Shown here one piece after another: positions 13,640-21,212 of a stretch of 21,382 nucleotides of DNA. The translations under genes were made by a program, and so were the position numbers. The stretch is from contig JAEWSZ010000227.1 of assembly GCA_023397905.1 (NCBI GenBank), positions 1 to 21,382 on the forward strand, written 5' to 3'. Source of the DNA: Bacillota bacterium. Its GTDB lineage: Bacteria; Bacillota; Clostridia; Acetivibrionales; DSM-1351. A model generated the notes under the pieces. The model did no database searches, was not told the DNA's origin, and was given only the letters and a program-made list of their open reading frames with translations. Numbering within the stretch: position 1 is the first letter of the stretch; each line of letters starts with the position of its first letter.

Positions 13640-15163
13640 TTATATGCTTTCCGGCTCATAGTCAAAAAAGTCAAACCACGCGGTTCCGCTTCCCTGAACA
13701 GCCAATCCCATAAAGCAGCCGGTAAATGTACAAATCATGCATTCCGAGGATAATAACTGCGTACGTCCTTTTCCGACTTCCCGGAGCTTTTGTTCGTCTG
13801 TTCCCGCATAAAAAGAGTATTCCACGCTTGTGCTGTCGATTCTTAAAAGAATATCGCCCTGTTCCGGCAGAATAACAGGATCGCTTTCAGTGATCATATC
13901 CCCCGCACGTTTTCTCAGCACCGCCACCCTGGCATCGTGCCGCCGGGTTACCATCAGGTCGTAATGATGTTCGTTCGTATGAAATACCGTAAGCCCTGCC
14001 CTGTCATTTTCAGAATCAGGCGCATAGTCAATAAGAGTTTGCACCCTTACGTTAAAATGCTGCTGCCTGCGCCCTATAAAAGTCGGAGAGCCGCAGTCGT
14101 CAAGAGTATCTTCCCCTGCGGTAAGCCCAAGAAAGCCCTGACGCTGAGCCAGCAAATAACGGTCCATGTCCGGGTTACGCAAAAAACTCCATGTCTTTGC
14201 CAGCGATCCCCCTTCAAAATTGTCGCGCAGCGGAGAAACTTCTGATAAAAAAGGCTCTGGCATATTTTGCACCTGCATCCGAGGCAATATCATGCTGCCT
14301 CCGTTTATCACCGGCCATCCTTCCGCCTCCCATACCAGCGGAGCTATCATGGTCTCGCGCCCTAAATGGTGCAGCATGAATTGGGTAGTGCGTATACCAT
14401 GAAAGACAACGAATGAATGACCGTCCGGAGTATCAACAATATCCGCATGCCCCAGCCCTTGAAATATCTCCGGAGCTATATCCGTGTCACGGTGTGTGAG
14501 AATAGGATTGTTTGGACAGCTTTCAAAGGGGCCCCATGGCGAAGGGCTTCTGGCTATCGTTTCCATATGTCCGTATTCAGTGCCGCCTTCCGCGATCATA
14601 AGATAATACATCCCGTTCCTCTTATACAGGTGTGGGCCTTCAGGACATTTTCCTCCGGTGCCCCGCCATATTAACCTGGTTTCAGCAAGCATTTTTCCGG
14701 TATTTATGTCAATAGTGCACTGGCCTATTCCCTGACCGCCTTCATCATAAAAAGTACTTGCAAAATATACCGTACCGTCGTCATCGAAAAAAAACGACGG
14801 GTCAATTCCCTTCTGTGATATCCAGACAGGGTCTGACCACTCACTGTTTATATCATCCGTCCAGACATAAAAATTTCCACCGCTGCTTACGTTAGTGGTG
14901 GTCATGTAAAAACGTCCGTTATAATATCGGATTGTAGGGGCATAAATTCCGCCGGAAGTCCTGCAGCCGTCAAGCTCCAGCTGCGACCTGCGGGTCAGGA
15001 CATGTCCGAGCTGCTCCCAGTGTACCAGATCCCGGCTGTGAAAAAGCGGTACTCCCGGGAAAAACTCAAAGGAACTGTTTACCAGATAATAATCCTCCCC
15101 TGCCCTGCAAATGCTTGGATCAGGATGGAATCCCGGAATAATTGGATTTTTATATGTTGTCAA
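13640..15163 (-). CDS. GH43 glycosidase (beta-xylosidase / alpha-L-arabinofuranosidase)
   Basis: A 507-residue two-domain enzyme of glycoside hydrolase family 43, which inverts the anomeric centre when releasing xylose or arabinose from oligosaccharides. The five-bladed propeller begins NPIIPGFHPDPSICR with general base D15. GIDPSFFFDDDG carries the pKa-modulating D121, and KCPEGPHLY carries general acid E175. Residues from about 315 form the C-terminal beta-sandwich common in the XynB-like subgroup (FIGRRQQHFNVRVQT). There is no signal peptide, so it acts on imported oligosaccharides. The start is TTG at 15163, with AAGGAGG six bases upstream and no ATG alternative nearby. It is the last gene of the glycan operon, 57 bases after the mutarotase gene. 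Exact specificity cannot be read from the sequence. Confidence 0.93.
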   Translation of the reverse strand: MTTYKNPIIPGFHPDPSICRAGEDYYLVNSSFEFFPGVPLFHSRDLVHWEQLGHVLTRRSQLELDGCRTSGGIYAPTIRYYNGRFYMTTTNVSSGGNFYVWTDDINSEWSDPVWISQKGIDPSFFFDDDGTVYFASTFYDEGGQGIGQCTIDINTGKMLAETRLIWRGTGGKCPEGPHLYKRNGMYYLMIAEGGTEYGHMETIARSPSPWGPFESCPNNPILTHRDTDIAPEIFQGLGHADIVDTPDGHSFVVFHGIRTTQFMLHHLGRETMIAPLVWEAEGWPVINGGSMILPRMQVQNMPEPFLSEVSPLRDNFEGGSLAKTWSFLRNPDMDRYLLAQRQGFLGLTAGEDTLDDCGSPTFIGRRQQHFNVRVQTLIDYAPDSENDRAGLTVFHTNEHHYDLMVTRRHDARVAVLRKRAGDMITESDPVILPEQGDILLRIDSTSVEYSFYAGTDEQKLREVGKGRTQLLSSECMICTFTGCFMGLAVQGSGTAWFDFFDYEPESI

Positions 15164-15220
15164 TGCTTTCCTCCTTATGCTGCAACCTCCTTGTATTAAT
15201 CACAGTTGAACGGATTCCCG

Positions 15221-15550
15221 TCAGTCCAGATGATAGACCTCTTCCATAGCGGCCCACCATTCACCCTTATTCCGCGTTTCAAGGGGCTCCTGGCATGGGT
15301 CTGTGAGCTTCCACCATTGCTGTGTGACAGGATTTTCGGCCATTTTGGCCATATCGGCTTCAAAGTCGGCGCCGGTATATTCAAAATAGCTGAACAGATA
15401 TCCGTCCTTGTAGTATATGGAATAATTCCTTATGTTGCATTCACTTATTATGCGGTTTATTTCCGGCCATGGAGCCGCATGAAGCCTTTTATATTCTTCA
15501 AGCTTTTCCGGTCTTACCTTTATTACACTTCCATGTCTGGACATATACAT
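15221..15550 (-). CDS. rhaM: L-rhamnose mutarotase (DUF718 family)
   Basis: A 109-residue protein of the RhaM family, which speeds interconversion of the alpha and beta anomers of L-rhamnose so that the isomerase is well supplied. Visible are SVIKVRPEKLEEYKRLHAAP, with the conserved catalytic histidine, YSIYYKDGYLFSYFEYTG and the tryptophan-rich WWKLTDPCQEPLETRNKGEW. Length matches the family (about 104-110). I chose ATG at 15550 (GGAAGG 6 bases upstream; the ATG at 15544 is equally possible). The reading frame extends up to a TTG at 15595, but that extension runs through a palindromic repeat and is not coding. No rhamnose isomerase or kinase is nearby, so the true sugar in this operon could be another deoxyhexose or pentose such as L-fucose. 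Confidence 0.9.
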   Translation of the reverse strand: MYMSRHGSVIKVRPEKLEEYKRLHAAPWPEINRIISECNIRNYSIYYKDGYLFSYFEYTGADFEADMAKMAENPVTQQWWKLTDPCQEPLETRNKGEWWAAMEEVYHLD

Positions 15551-15582
15551 CCGCTCCCTTCCATTGAGGTTTACCGGCCGAG

Positions 15583-15631
15583 TTACCAAAGTCAATTACT
15601 ATCGGCTTTCAACCGTAATTGACTTTGGTAA
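15583..15631. repeat. Palindromic intergenic element, copy C
   Basis: TTACCAAAGTCAATTAC (15583-15599) and GTAATTGACTTTGGTAA (15615-15631) are perfect 17-bp inverted arms around TATCGGCTTTCAACC. It is the most symmetrical of the three copies and lies between the URO-D-like gene and rhaM. In the mRNA it would form a long hairpin. Confidence 0.8.
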
Positions 15632-15638
15632 ATTGACT

Positions 15639-16886
15639 TCAGACGCCGCGGTTGTATTCCTCGACGGCCTCAAACATCGCAACAATATTCTGCGGCGGCA
15701 CATCCGGGAGCAGGTTGTGGACAGGATTGAAAACAAAGCCTCCGCCTGGGGCAAATATCTCAAGCCTTCTCTTCACATCCTCCTTAACCTGCTGGGTGGT
15801 CCCGCCGTTCATAATATATCTGGTATCGGCGCCACCTCCCCAGAATGTAACATCCCGTCCGAATTCCCTTTTGAGCCTTTCGGCCTCCATGTCCTTGCAT
15901 ACGGTCTGAACCGGGTTGATTATGTCAATTCCTGCGTCTATAAGGTCCGGAATCATTTTATAAATGGAGCCGCAGCTATGGATAAAGGTTTTCATGTTGC
16001 TGTGCTTTTTTACATAATCGCACAGCAGCTTGTGCCTGGGTTTGAAAATAGCCTTGTATTTTTCCGGCGACATGAAAGGTCCCGAATCCATGCCCAGATC
16101 ATCTCCGAACCGTATTATGTCTACTACATCCCCCACATAGCTGCACACCTTTGAAAGTGTGGCAAGATGCTGCTCCATAAGGGCGTCGAGAAGCCTTTCC
16201 ACCTCTTCCGGCTCGGAATATATGTCCATCAGGAAATTATCTATCTTTCTCAGGAAGGTCCCCCATTCAAAGAGATTGCAGCCGCAAACTATCATAATAG
16301 CTTTGTCGGTATTCTGCCTCAAGGCCAGTGCATTTTCCCTCAAAGTCTCCCAAAAGCCGGGATTCCCGGCGTTATCCCAAGGACTGTGCACCAGCGCGGA
16401 CCATATGACCTTTCCCATGGCATCGGGCAAATTCCTGTAGTCTTCCGGATATTCGTCCACGTAGGGAAAAACTGTCTGATCAAAAAACGTGGCTCCTCTT
16501 GGCATTTTCCCCACCTGGGTCCCATCGGCGAGGAATGCATTCATGCTGCCGTCCTCATGCCTGACAGGCCTGAACCAGGTCGGATACTCCGCCGTACTTC
16601 CGTCAGGAAGCGCCGTTTCATACCAATCCGAGTCTTTTGTGTTGAAGGTTCTGCCCAGGTCGATCACATCGATGCCGAACCTGTCGATAATTTCATCCTC
16701 GGGCTGTGTCACCTGCTGCACCACGTCATATACCCTGTTGTGTCCCGTGGTTATGCCAAGATATTTTTTCAGGTTGTTATACGCTATTGCGGATATTCCG
16801 GAACTGGGAGTTGAGCCCAGGTCTACGGCCACCCTGTCGGGTTCCTTGTGGTTTATGCTCGCCAGAACGCGTTCTCTTGAATTCAT
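15639..16886 (-). CDS. Uroporphyrinogen decarboxylase-like protein (URO-D / MtaA superfamily)
   Basis: A protein of about 415 residues with the URO-D TIM barrel. Features are NSRERVLASINHKEPDRVAV at the start (a hallmark of non-haem URO-D-like proteins), RFGDDLGMDSGPFMSPEKYK (about 259-278), FIHSCGS (about 302-307, the metal-site H-x-C-G of corrinoid:thiol methyltransferases) and FNPVHNLLPDVPPQNI near the C-terminus. True HemE enzymes lack this arrangement, and haem genes are absent here. Such proteins recur in glycan-use loci of anaerobes, but their reaction is not established to my knowledge. ATG at 16886 is chosen; a TTG at 16892 has the better distance to GGAGG and may be used. It lies 38 bases after the GH29 gene. 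Confidence 0.85.
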   Translation of the reverse strand: MNSRERVLASINHKEPDRVAVDLGSTPSSGISAIAYNNLKKYLGITTGHNRVYDVVQQVTQPEDEIIDRFGIDVIDLGRTFNTKDSDWYETALPDGSTAEYPTWFRPVRHEDGSMNAFLADGTQVGKMPRGATFFDQTVFPYVDEYPEDYRNLPDAMGKVIWSALVHSPWDNAGNPGFWETLRENALALRQNTDKAIMIVCGCNLFEWGTFLRKIDNFLMDIYSEPEEVERLLDALMEQHLATLSKVCSYVGDVVDIIRFGDDLGMDSGPFMSPEKYKAIFKPRHKLLCDYVKKHSNMKTFIHSCGSIYKMIPDLIDAGIDIINPVQTVCKDMEAERLKREFGRDVTFWGGGADTRYIMNGGTTQQVKEDVKRRLEIFAPGGGFVFNPVHNLLPDVPPQNIVAMFEAVEEYNRGV

Positions 16887-16924
16887 TATCAAAACACCTT
16901 CCTCCCCGGATTTTTAAATAAAAT

Positions 16925-17944
16925 CTATCTCTGGCTTCCTGTTTTTCTTCTTATGCCCAGTCCGTCGGCAACAAGCATTAAATTGTCAACATCGCCTTTT
17001 ACAAGCTTTCCATGTATATCCGGAGGCATATTTATGACCATGATGTTGTCCTGTCCCACCAACTGTGTATAGTTTTTTATTATGGTCTGAGCGTCAATGA
17101 GCGGCTTGCTTTCATATATGTCCGAGTAGAACCAGCTGAAGCCTTCTCTTGAGCATATGGTAGTCTCAAAGGGCATGTAGTAGGATTTGCCTTCATAAGT
17201 GTAAAGCTTGGGATCATCCACCCTGCACATATACGGATCCCACAATCTGAAGTCAGATGGGAAATTTCTGATGGGATCAAATAACTGGTAGTTCTCGGGC
17301 AAATACCTTTTGTCCGGATCGCCGAGCTTGTTATAGTGATCTCCTATGGTATGGTTTATACCCACCTGGCATTTGGGCTGGAGCCTTTTGATAAGGTCAT
17401 ACACCCTGTCGAACTGCCACTGGGAATGGAATTTATCCCATGCGCCGTCAAACCACAGCTCCACTATTTCACCGTATCTCCCGTCAAGCAGCTCTGTCAG
17501 CTGATCACACATGTACTGTATATATCCCTTGTCAAAATCATTTGCATAGCAGGGTACGTTCCTGTCCCAGAGCGAATAGTAGAGACCCAGTTTTATCCCG
17601 TATTTTTCACAGGCATTTGCCACTTCCCGGATCACGTCAGTCTTGTTTCCGGAATTAGCCACGCTGTATTGGGTGTATTTGCTGTCCCACAGGCAGAAGC
17701 CGTCATGATGCTTTGTAATGAGTATCACATAGTTCATTCCCGCCTCATATGCCACCTTCACCCACTGGTCGGCGTCTATTGCAGACGGATTGTAACTGGA
17801 CACGGGAATAGTGCCGTCGGACCATTCCACATTTGCAAAAGTGTTTATCCCGAAATGCAGAAACATTCCGAATTTTCTTGCGATCTGCTCTTTTTGCGCC
17901 TCCGAAGGCTTTGTGTCCGGTATCATTGAAATGTATTCAGCCAT
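16925..17944 (-). CDS. GH29 alpha-L-fucosidase, short cytoplasmic form
   Basis: A protein of about 339 residues. GH29 enzymes remove terminal alpha-L-fucose with retention. The barrel shows ARKFGMFLHFGINTFANVEW, the substrate-binding ITKHHDGFCLWDSKYT (about 76-91) and the nucleophile motif ELWFDGAW (aspartate at about 166). It lacks the C-terminal beta-sandwich of longer GH29 members, and the acid/base residue cannot be placed with confidence, as is common in the family. There is no signal peptide, so it acts inside the cell. ATG at 17944 is chosen because GGAAGG is about 8 bases away; ATG at 17950 is only 2 bases from that site. It lies 66 bases after the last permease gene, with a GC-rich stem between. 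Confidence 0.9.
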   Translation of the reverse strand: MAEYISMIPDTKPSEAQKEQIARKFGMFLHFGINTFANVEWSDGTIPVSSYNPSAIDADQWVKVAYEAGMNYVILITKHHDGFCLWDSKYTQYSVANSGNKTDVIREVANACEKYGIKLGLYYSLWDRNVPCYANDFDKGYIQYMCDQLTELLDGRYGEIVELWFDGAWDKFHSQWQFDRVYDLIKRLQPKCQVGINHTIGDHYNKLGDPDKRYLPENYQLFDPIRNFPSDFRLWDPYMCRVDDPKLYTYEGKSYYMPFETTICSREGFSWFYSDIYESKPLIDAQTIIKNYTQLVGQDNIMVINMPPDIHGKLVKGDVDNLMLVADGLGIRRKTGSQR

Positions 17945-17983
17945 AAACATTTCCTTCCTTAATATAATATAAAATTTTAAACA

Positions 17984-18001
17984 CCGCTGCCCTGGCGGCG
18001 G
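17984..18001 (-). other. GC-rich intercistronic stem between permease and GH29 genes
   Basis: CCGC (17984) and GCGG (18001 end) pair, with an inner GCC/GGC, in otherwise AT-rich DNA. On the minus strand it is followed by TGTTTAAAATTTT. It could be a partial terminator or an mRNA-processing stem limiting expression of the downstream enzymes. Confidence 0.35.
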
Positions 18002-18010
18002 ATCCGGTTT

Positions 18011-18841
18011 CTATCCCTTTACCGCCCCCGACATAATTCCAGAAACAATATATCTCTGCATCAATAAATATAATATAATTATAGGTATCATGGCAAGCAC
18101 AAAGGCTGCAAAGGCCATATTCAATTCTATGCTGTACTGCCCGAAAAAGTAGAATTGAGTCAGCGGAATGGTCCGCAGTTCATTCTTCTGGGCTATTATA
18201 AGCGAAGCCTGGAACTCATTCCACAAAGCCAGCGCGTTCAGCACCATTGCCGATGAATTTATGGGCTTCATCAGAGGGAAAATTATAGACCAGAAAGTCC
18301 TGAATTTTCCCGCCCCGTCTATATAGGCCGCTTCATCCATTTCCCGCGGTATGCCTTTTACAAAGCCCGTATATACGAATACATTATAGGCTATCTGAAG
18401 ACCTGCTATGGTCAAAACCATTCCTATCCGCGTATTGAGCAGGTGCAGATCCTTCAGCTGCACATACAGAGGGAGCATTACCACCTGGAAAGGCAGGAGC
18501 AGCGCTCCGAGAAAGATGTAATAAAGGGAATTATAAAATTTAGAGTTATTATTTCTTGCAATTACATATGCTGCCATGGAACAAACCGCCAGTATGAGGA
18601 AAACCCCTATAACTGTGATAATAAGACTGTTCTTTGTGGCATTCCAGAAATTTGAAACATCTATAGCTCTGGTAAAGTTCTCCCAGTGTATTCTGGTGGG
18701 GAATGCAAGTCCGGTCTGTATTGTCTCTTCCCTTGATTTTGTGGAATAGACCAGGGATATATAGAAGGGCGCTATGAAAACGGCGCATATCAATATCTTG
18801 ACAACGAAGGACATATATTTGGTAAGCTTTTTCTTCGTCAC
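18011..18841 (-). CDS. CUT1 sugar ABC transporter permease (MalG type)
   Basis: A 276-residue permease with six predicted membrane helices. The EAA loop that contacts the ATPase reads EMDEAAYIDGAGKFRTFWSI (about 165-185), followed by FPLMKP; the C-terminus GIMSGAVKG is typical of MalG-like subunits. It pairs with the MalF-type permease encoded just upstream. The start is GTG, overlapping the upstream stop in a GTGA arrangement with GGAGGTGGA before it, so the two subunits are translationally coupled. No ATPase gene is in the cassette, as is usual for Bacillota CUT1 systems that share an MsmX-like ATPase encoded elsewhere. Confidence 0.94.
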   Translation of the reverse strand: MTKKKLTKYMSFVVKILICAVFIAPFYISLVYSTKSREETIQTGLAFPTRIHWENFTRAIDVSNFWNATKNSLIITVIGVFLILAVCSMAAYVIARNNNSKFYNSLYYIFLGALLLPFQVVMLPLYVQLKDLHLLNTRIGMVLTIAGLQIAYNVFVYTGFVKGIPREMDEAAYIDGAGKFRTFWSIIFPLMKPINSSAMVLNALALWNEFQASLIIAQKNELRTIPLTQFYFFGQYSIELNMAFAAFVLAMIPIIILYLLMQRYIVSGIMSGAVKG

Positions 18842-19701
18842 ATCTCCACCTCCCTCTTTCTCAGGATTGCCGTGACAATGGCTGTTATGACAAATATGCC
18901 CATCATCATGAGTATTGCGGCCGCCTGTCCGTATCCTGCCCTGTTGTATGGGAAGGTATAGTTATACACATATAATGCCATGGTTTCCGAGGCTTTTCCA
19001 GGTCCGCCGCCGGTTGCTGCCATTACGTAGTCGAAAACCTTGAGGCCCCAGCCGAGAAACAGCGTCACATTTATAGTAATTGCAGGTGAAATCATCGGCA
19101 GCGTAACATACCTGAACTGACTGAGCGCACCTGCGCCGTCAATCTTGGCCGCAGTGTAATAATCCTCCGGTATGGCCTGAAGACCTGCAAGATATATCAG
19201 CATCACGTATCCGGTATCCCTCCAGACACTAATTATGGAAATCCCGCCAATTACGGTATCCGGATTTCCGAGAAGACTCTTGATACCAAACATGGCATAA
19301 AAAACGTCACTGTATATATATGTCCAGATAAACCCTGCCAGCACAAGGCTTATAATAAATGGCATGAACAGCATTGTCCTGCAGAACCTGTTTATCCTTG
19401 AATCGCTTTTAAGAAGTATTGCTATAAAAAGTCCGATAACGTTGTCTACAATAATTGTAATAGCCGTGTATTCCAGAGAGTTCAGAATAGGCCTGATTAT
19501 ACTGGGATCAGTGAGTATTCTCCTGTAATTTTTTAAGCCTATATAAATCAAATCCGGAGAAAATCCGTCCCAACTGGTAAAGGAATATTTTATTCCTCTT
19601 ATAAACGGTATTGCTACTACAAACATAAACAGCAGCAGCGCCGGCAGTATAAATATGAAATTTCCGAGTTCCTTTCTTATTCTGGTTTTCCCAAAGCTCA
19701 C
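18838..19701 (-). CDS. CUT1 sugar ABC transporter permease (MalF/UgpA type)
   Basis: A 287-residue permease. It opens with a membrane helix (FIFILPALLLFMFVVAIPF), then YSFTSWDGFSPDLIYIGLKN, the periplasm-side signature of UgpA/LacF-like permeases. The EAA loop is YTAAKIDGAGALSQFRYVTL, followed by PMISPAI. About six helices are predicted. It lies between the solute-binding protein gene (91-base gap with a stable stem-loop) and its permease partner (4-base overlap). Together the three make an importer for an oligosaccharide, presumably one cut by the GH29 and GH43 enzymes downstream. Confidence 0.94.
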   Translation of the reverse strand: MSFGKTRIRKELGNFIFILPALLLFMFVVAIPFIRGIKYSFTSWDGFSPDLIYIGLKNYRRILTDPSIIRPILNSLEYTAITIIVDNVIGLFIAILLKSDSRINRFCRTMLFMPFIISLVLAGFIWTYIYSDVFYAMFGIKSLLGNPDTVIGGISIISVWRDTGYVMLIYLAGLQAIPEDYYTAAKIDGAGALSQFRYVTLPMISPAITINVTLFLGWGLKVFDYVMAATGGGPGKASETMALYVYNYTFPYNRAGYGQAAAILMMMGIFVITAIVTAILRKREVEM

Positions 19702-19746
19702 GGTATGCCTCCTTTTCCCGATGAAACCATATGTCTACTGGAAATA

Positions 19747-19775
19747 CAGCCCTCAGGCCATAAACCCGAGGGCTG
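19747..19775 (-). other. Intercistronic stem-loop after the solute-binding protein gene
   Basis: CAGCCCTC (19747-19754) pairs perfectly with GAGGGCTG (19768-19775), and an inner GG/CC pair extends the stem. It has no strong T tract on the minus strand, so it is more likely a 3'-protecting or partially terminating stem that lets the binding protein be made in excess over the permeases. Confidence 0.65.
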
Positions 19776-19792
19776 CATTGCCTGCAATTTAA

Positions 19793-21118
19793 TTAGCGTA
19801 TTGAGTCAAATTCAGCATCCAGTTTTTTGATATATGCGTCTACATCTCTGTTTTTGTCTGCTGCAAACTCTTCCTGGAACTTTCTGAAGGTTGCATCAAA
19901 CTGTCCGGTAAATATGTCTTTTGCTTCATAGTTGTATACCTTGCCGGAATCGGAAATCTTGAGAATGTCGATAACCAATGGATCAAGTCCTGTTGTGGGA
20001 GCACCCTTTATAGTGCTGATTACCGATCCGTCGGAGGTGTCTATTGCCGCTCCTTCGGGAGAAGTGATCTGATCAAAGAACTTCCATACCGCATCAGCCG
20101 CTTTTGTCTGTGAGCTCACAAGCCAGGTGCCGCTGGCGCCAAGGCCGAGTATAGTCTCTCCGGCAGTATCTGAGTTAGGAGTGGGGAAGAATCCCAGATT
20201 TACGTCTTTGTTTACTTTCCTGTACTCTGAAATAGCCCAGGTACCTTCAATATTCATTGCCGCCTCGCCGTTGGCCATCATTGAAATAGATTTTGCATAA
20301 TCTGTTCCGAAATCATCTCCGCTTGAGAACTGCAGCCTGTCCTTATATCTTTGCAGTGAAGCCTTGAATTCCGGGTAATCGGCAAATTTGGTTTTTCCTG
20401 CAACTATATCCATGTAGATTTCAGGCTTCTGACTGAGAGGAAGTCCGTAAAAATCGCTCTGGAAATCCGCCTGTGCGGTCCATCCATCCTTGAAGCCATG
20501 CGCAAAGGCTATTACGCCGTTGGCTTTGAACTTCTCGGCAGCCGCCATCAATTCGCTGTGGGTGGTTGGAACTGCCACATTATACTTGGCAAATATATCC
20601 TTGTTGTAGAATATCCCCATGCCCTCGAATATTGTGCCGACACTGTAAGTCTTACCATCAACTTTCATGGATTCCAGAGCGGCAGGTGAAACATTGTCCA
20701 GGAAAGGCTGCCCGTCCATAGGCATTACGTGGCCCGCCTTGATCAAATCCGCAAACTGTGCGGGGCGGCCCTGGAAAATATCAGGGGCATCTCCTGCGGC
20801 TATTTTTGTCTTCAGTATGTTTGGAAACTGGCTAAAATCAATGCCCTGAACATCGAAGGTAATATTTGGATACTTTGCGGTAACAGCAGCAAATTGCTTA
20901 TCCATTTTTTCTCTTCCGGCCGTTTCATTTGTAAAATGGAAAGCCTTAATGACCACCTTTTCTGTAGATGCTTTTGATGTTTCGGCAGATGTTGCCCCAG
21001 CTTGAGTCGAAGTCTGTGTGGAATCTTGTGTTCCGCTGTTGTCAGTATTGCTGCCGCAGGCCGCCAGTGAAGCCACCCCGAGTACGGCTGCTAAAAACAA
21101 CGCAATCTTTTTTTTCAT
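19793..21118 (-). CDS. Extracellular solute-binding lipoprotein of the sugar ABC transporter
   Basis: A 441-residue family 1 binding protein (COG1653 type). The lipoprotein signal is MKKKIALFLAAVLGVASLAAC with the lipobox LAAC and lipidated C21, followed by a Ser/Thr/Gln-rich linker (about 22-52). The mature part begins VVIKAFHFTNETAGREKMDK, and contains IAAGDAPDIFQGRPAQFADL, GIFYNKDIFAKYNV (a hallmark of the family), MANGEAAMNIEGTWAI and ASGTWLVSSQTKAADAVWKF. It captures the oligosaccharide at the cell surface. AAAGGAGG lies 8 bases before the ATG. It follows the AraC-type regulator gene by 94 bases and starts the transporter operon; those 94 bases are AT-rich, with no promoter I can call with confidence. 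Confidence 0.95.
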   Translation of the reverse strand: MKKKIALFLAAVLGVASLAACGSNTDNSGTQDSTQTSTQAGATSAETSKASTEKVVIKAFHFTNETAGREKMDKQFAAVTAKYPNITFDVQGIDFSQFPNILKTKIAAGDAPDIFQGRPAQFADLIKAGHVMPMDGQPFLDNVSPAALESMKVDGKTYSVGTIFEGMGIFYNKDIFAKYNVAVPTTHSELMAAAEKFKANGVIAFAHGFKDGWTAQADFQSDFYGLPLSQKPEIYMDIVAGKTKFADYPEFKASLQRYKDRLQFSSGDDFGTDYAKSISMMANGEAAMNIEGTWAISEYRKVNKDVNLGFFPTPNSDTAGETILGLGASGTWLVSSQTKAADAVWKFFDQITSPEGAAIDTSDGSVISTIKGAPTTGLDPLVIDILKISDSGKVYNYEAKDIFTGQFDATFRKFQEEFAADKNRDVDAYIKKLDAEFDSIR

Positions 21119-21212
21119 TCAGAAATCCTCCTTTTAATTATATATGTGTATTGAATGAGTTCATAATACATTAATCTCAGGAGGCAAACAATTATACAAT
21201 CTTTACTTTATA

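Noticed and set aside
15551..15595. N-terminal extension of the mutarotase from a TTG at 15595
   Set aside because: The extension runs into the palindromic element and would make the protein longer than its family; ATG at 15550 has a good ribosome site.
15564..16814. Long plus-strand frames opposite the URO-D-like gene
   Set aside because: Shadows of the real minus-strand gene; one of them starts inside the palindromic repeat.
15639..16886. Haem biosynthesis gene hemE
   Set aside because: The N-terminus and the HSCG metal motif are those of URO-D-like methyltransferase relatives, and no haem genes are adjacent.
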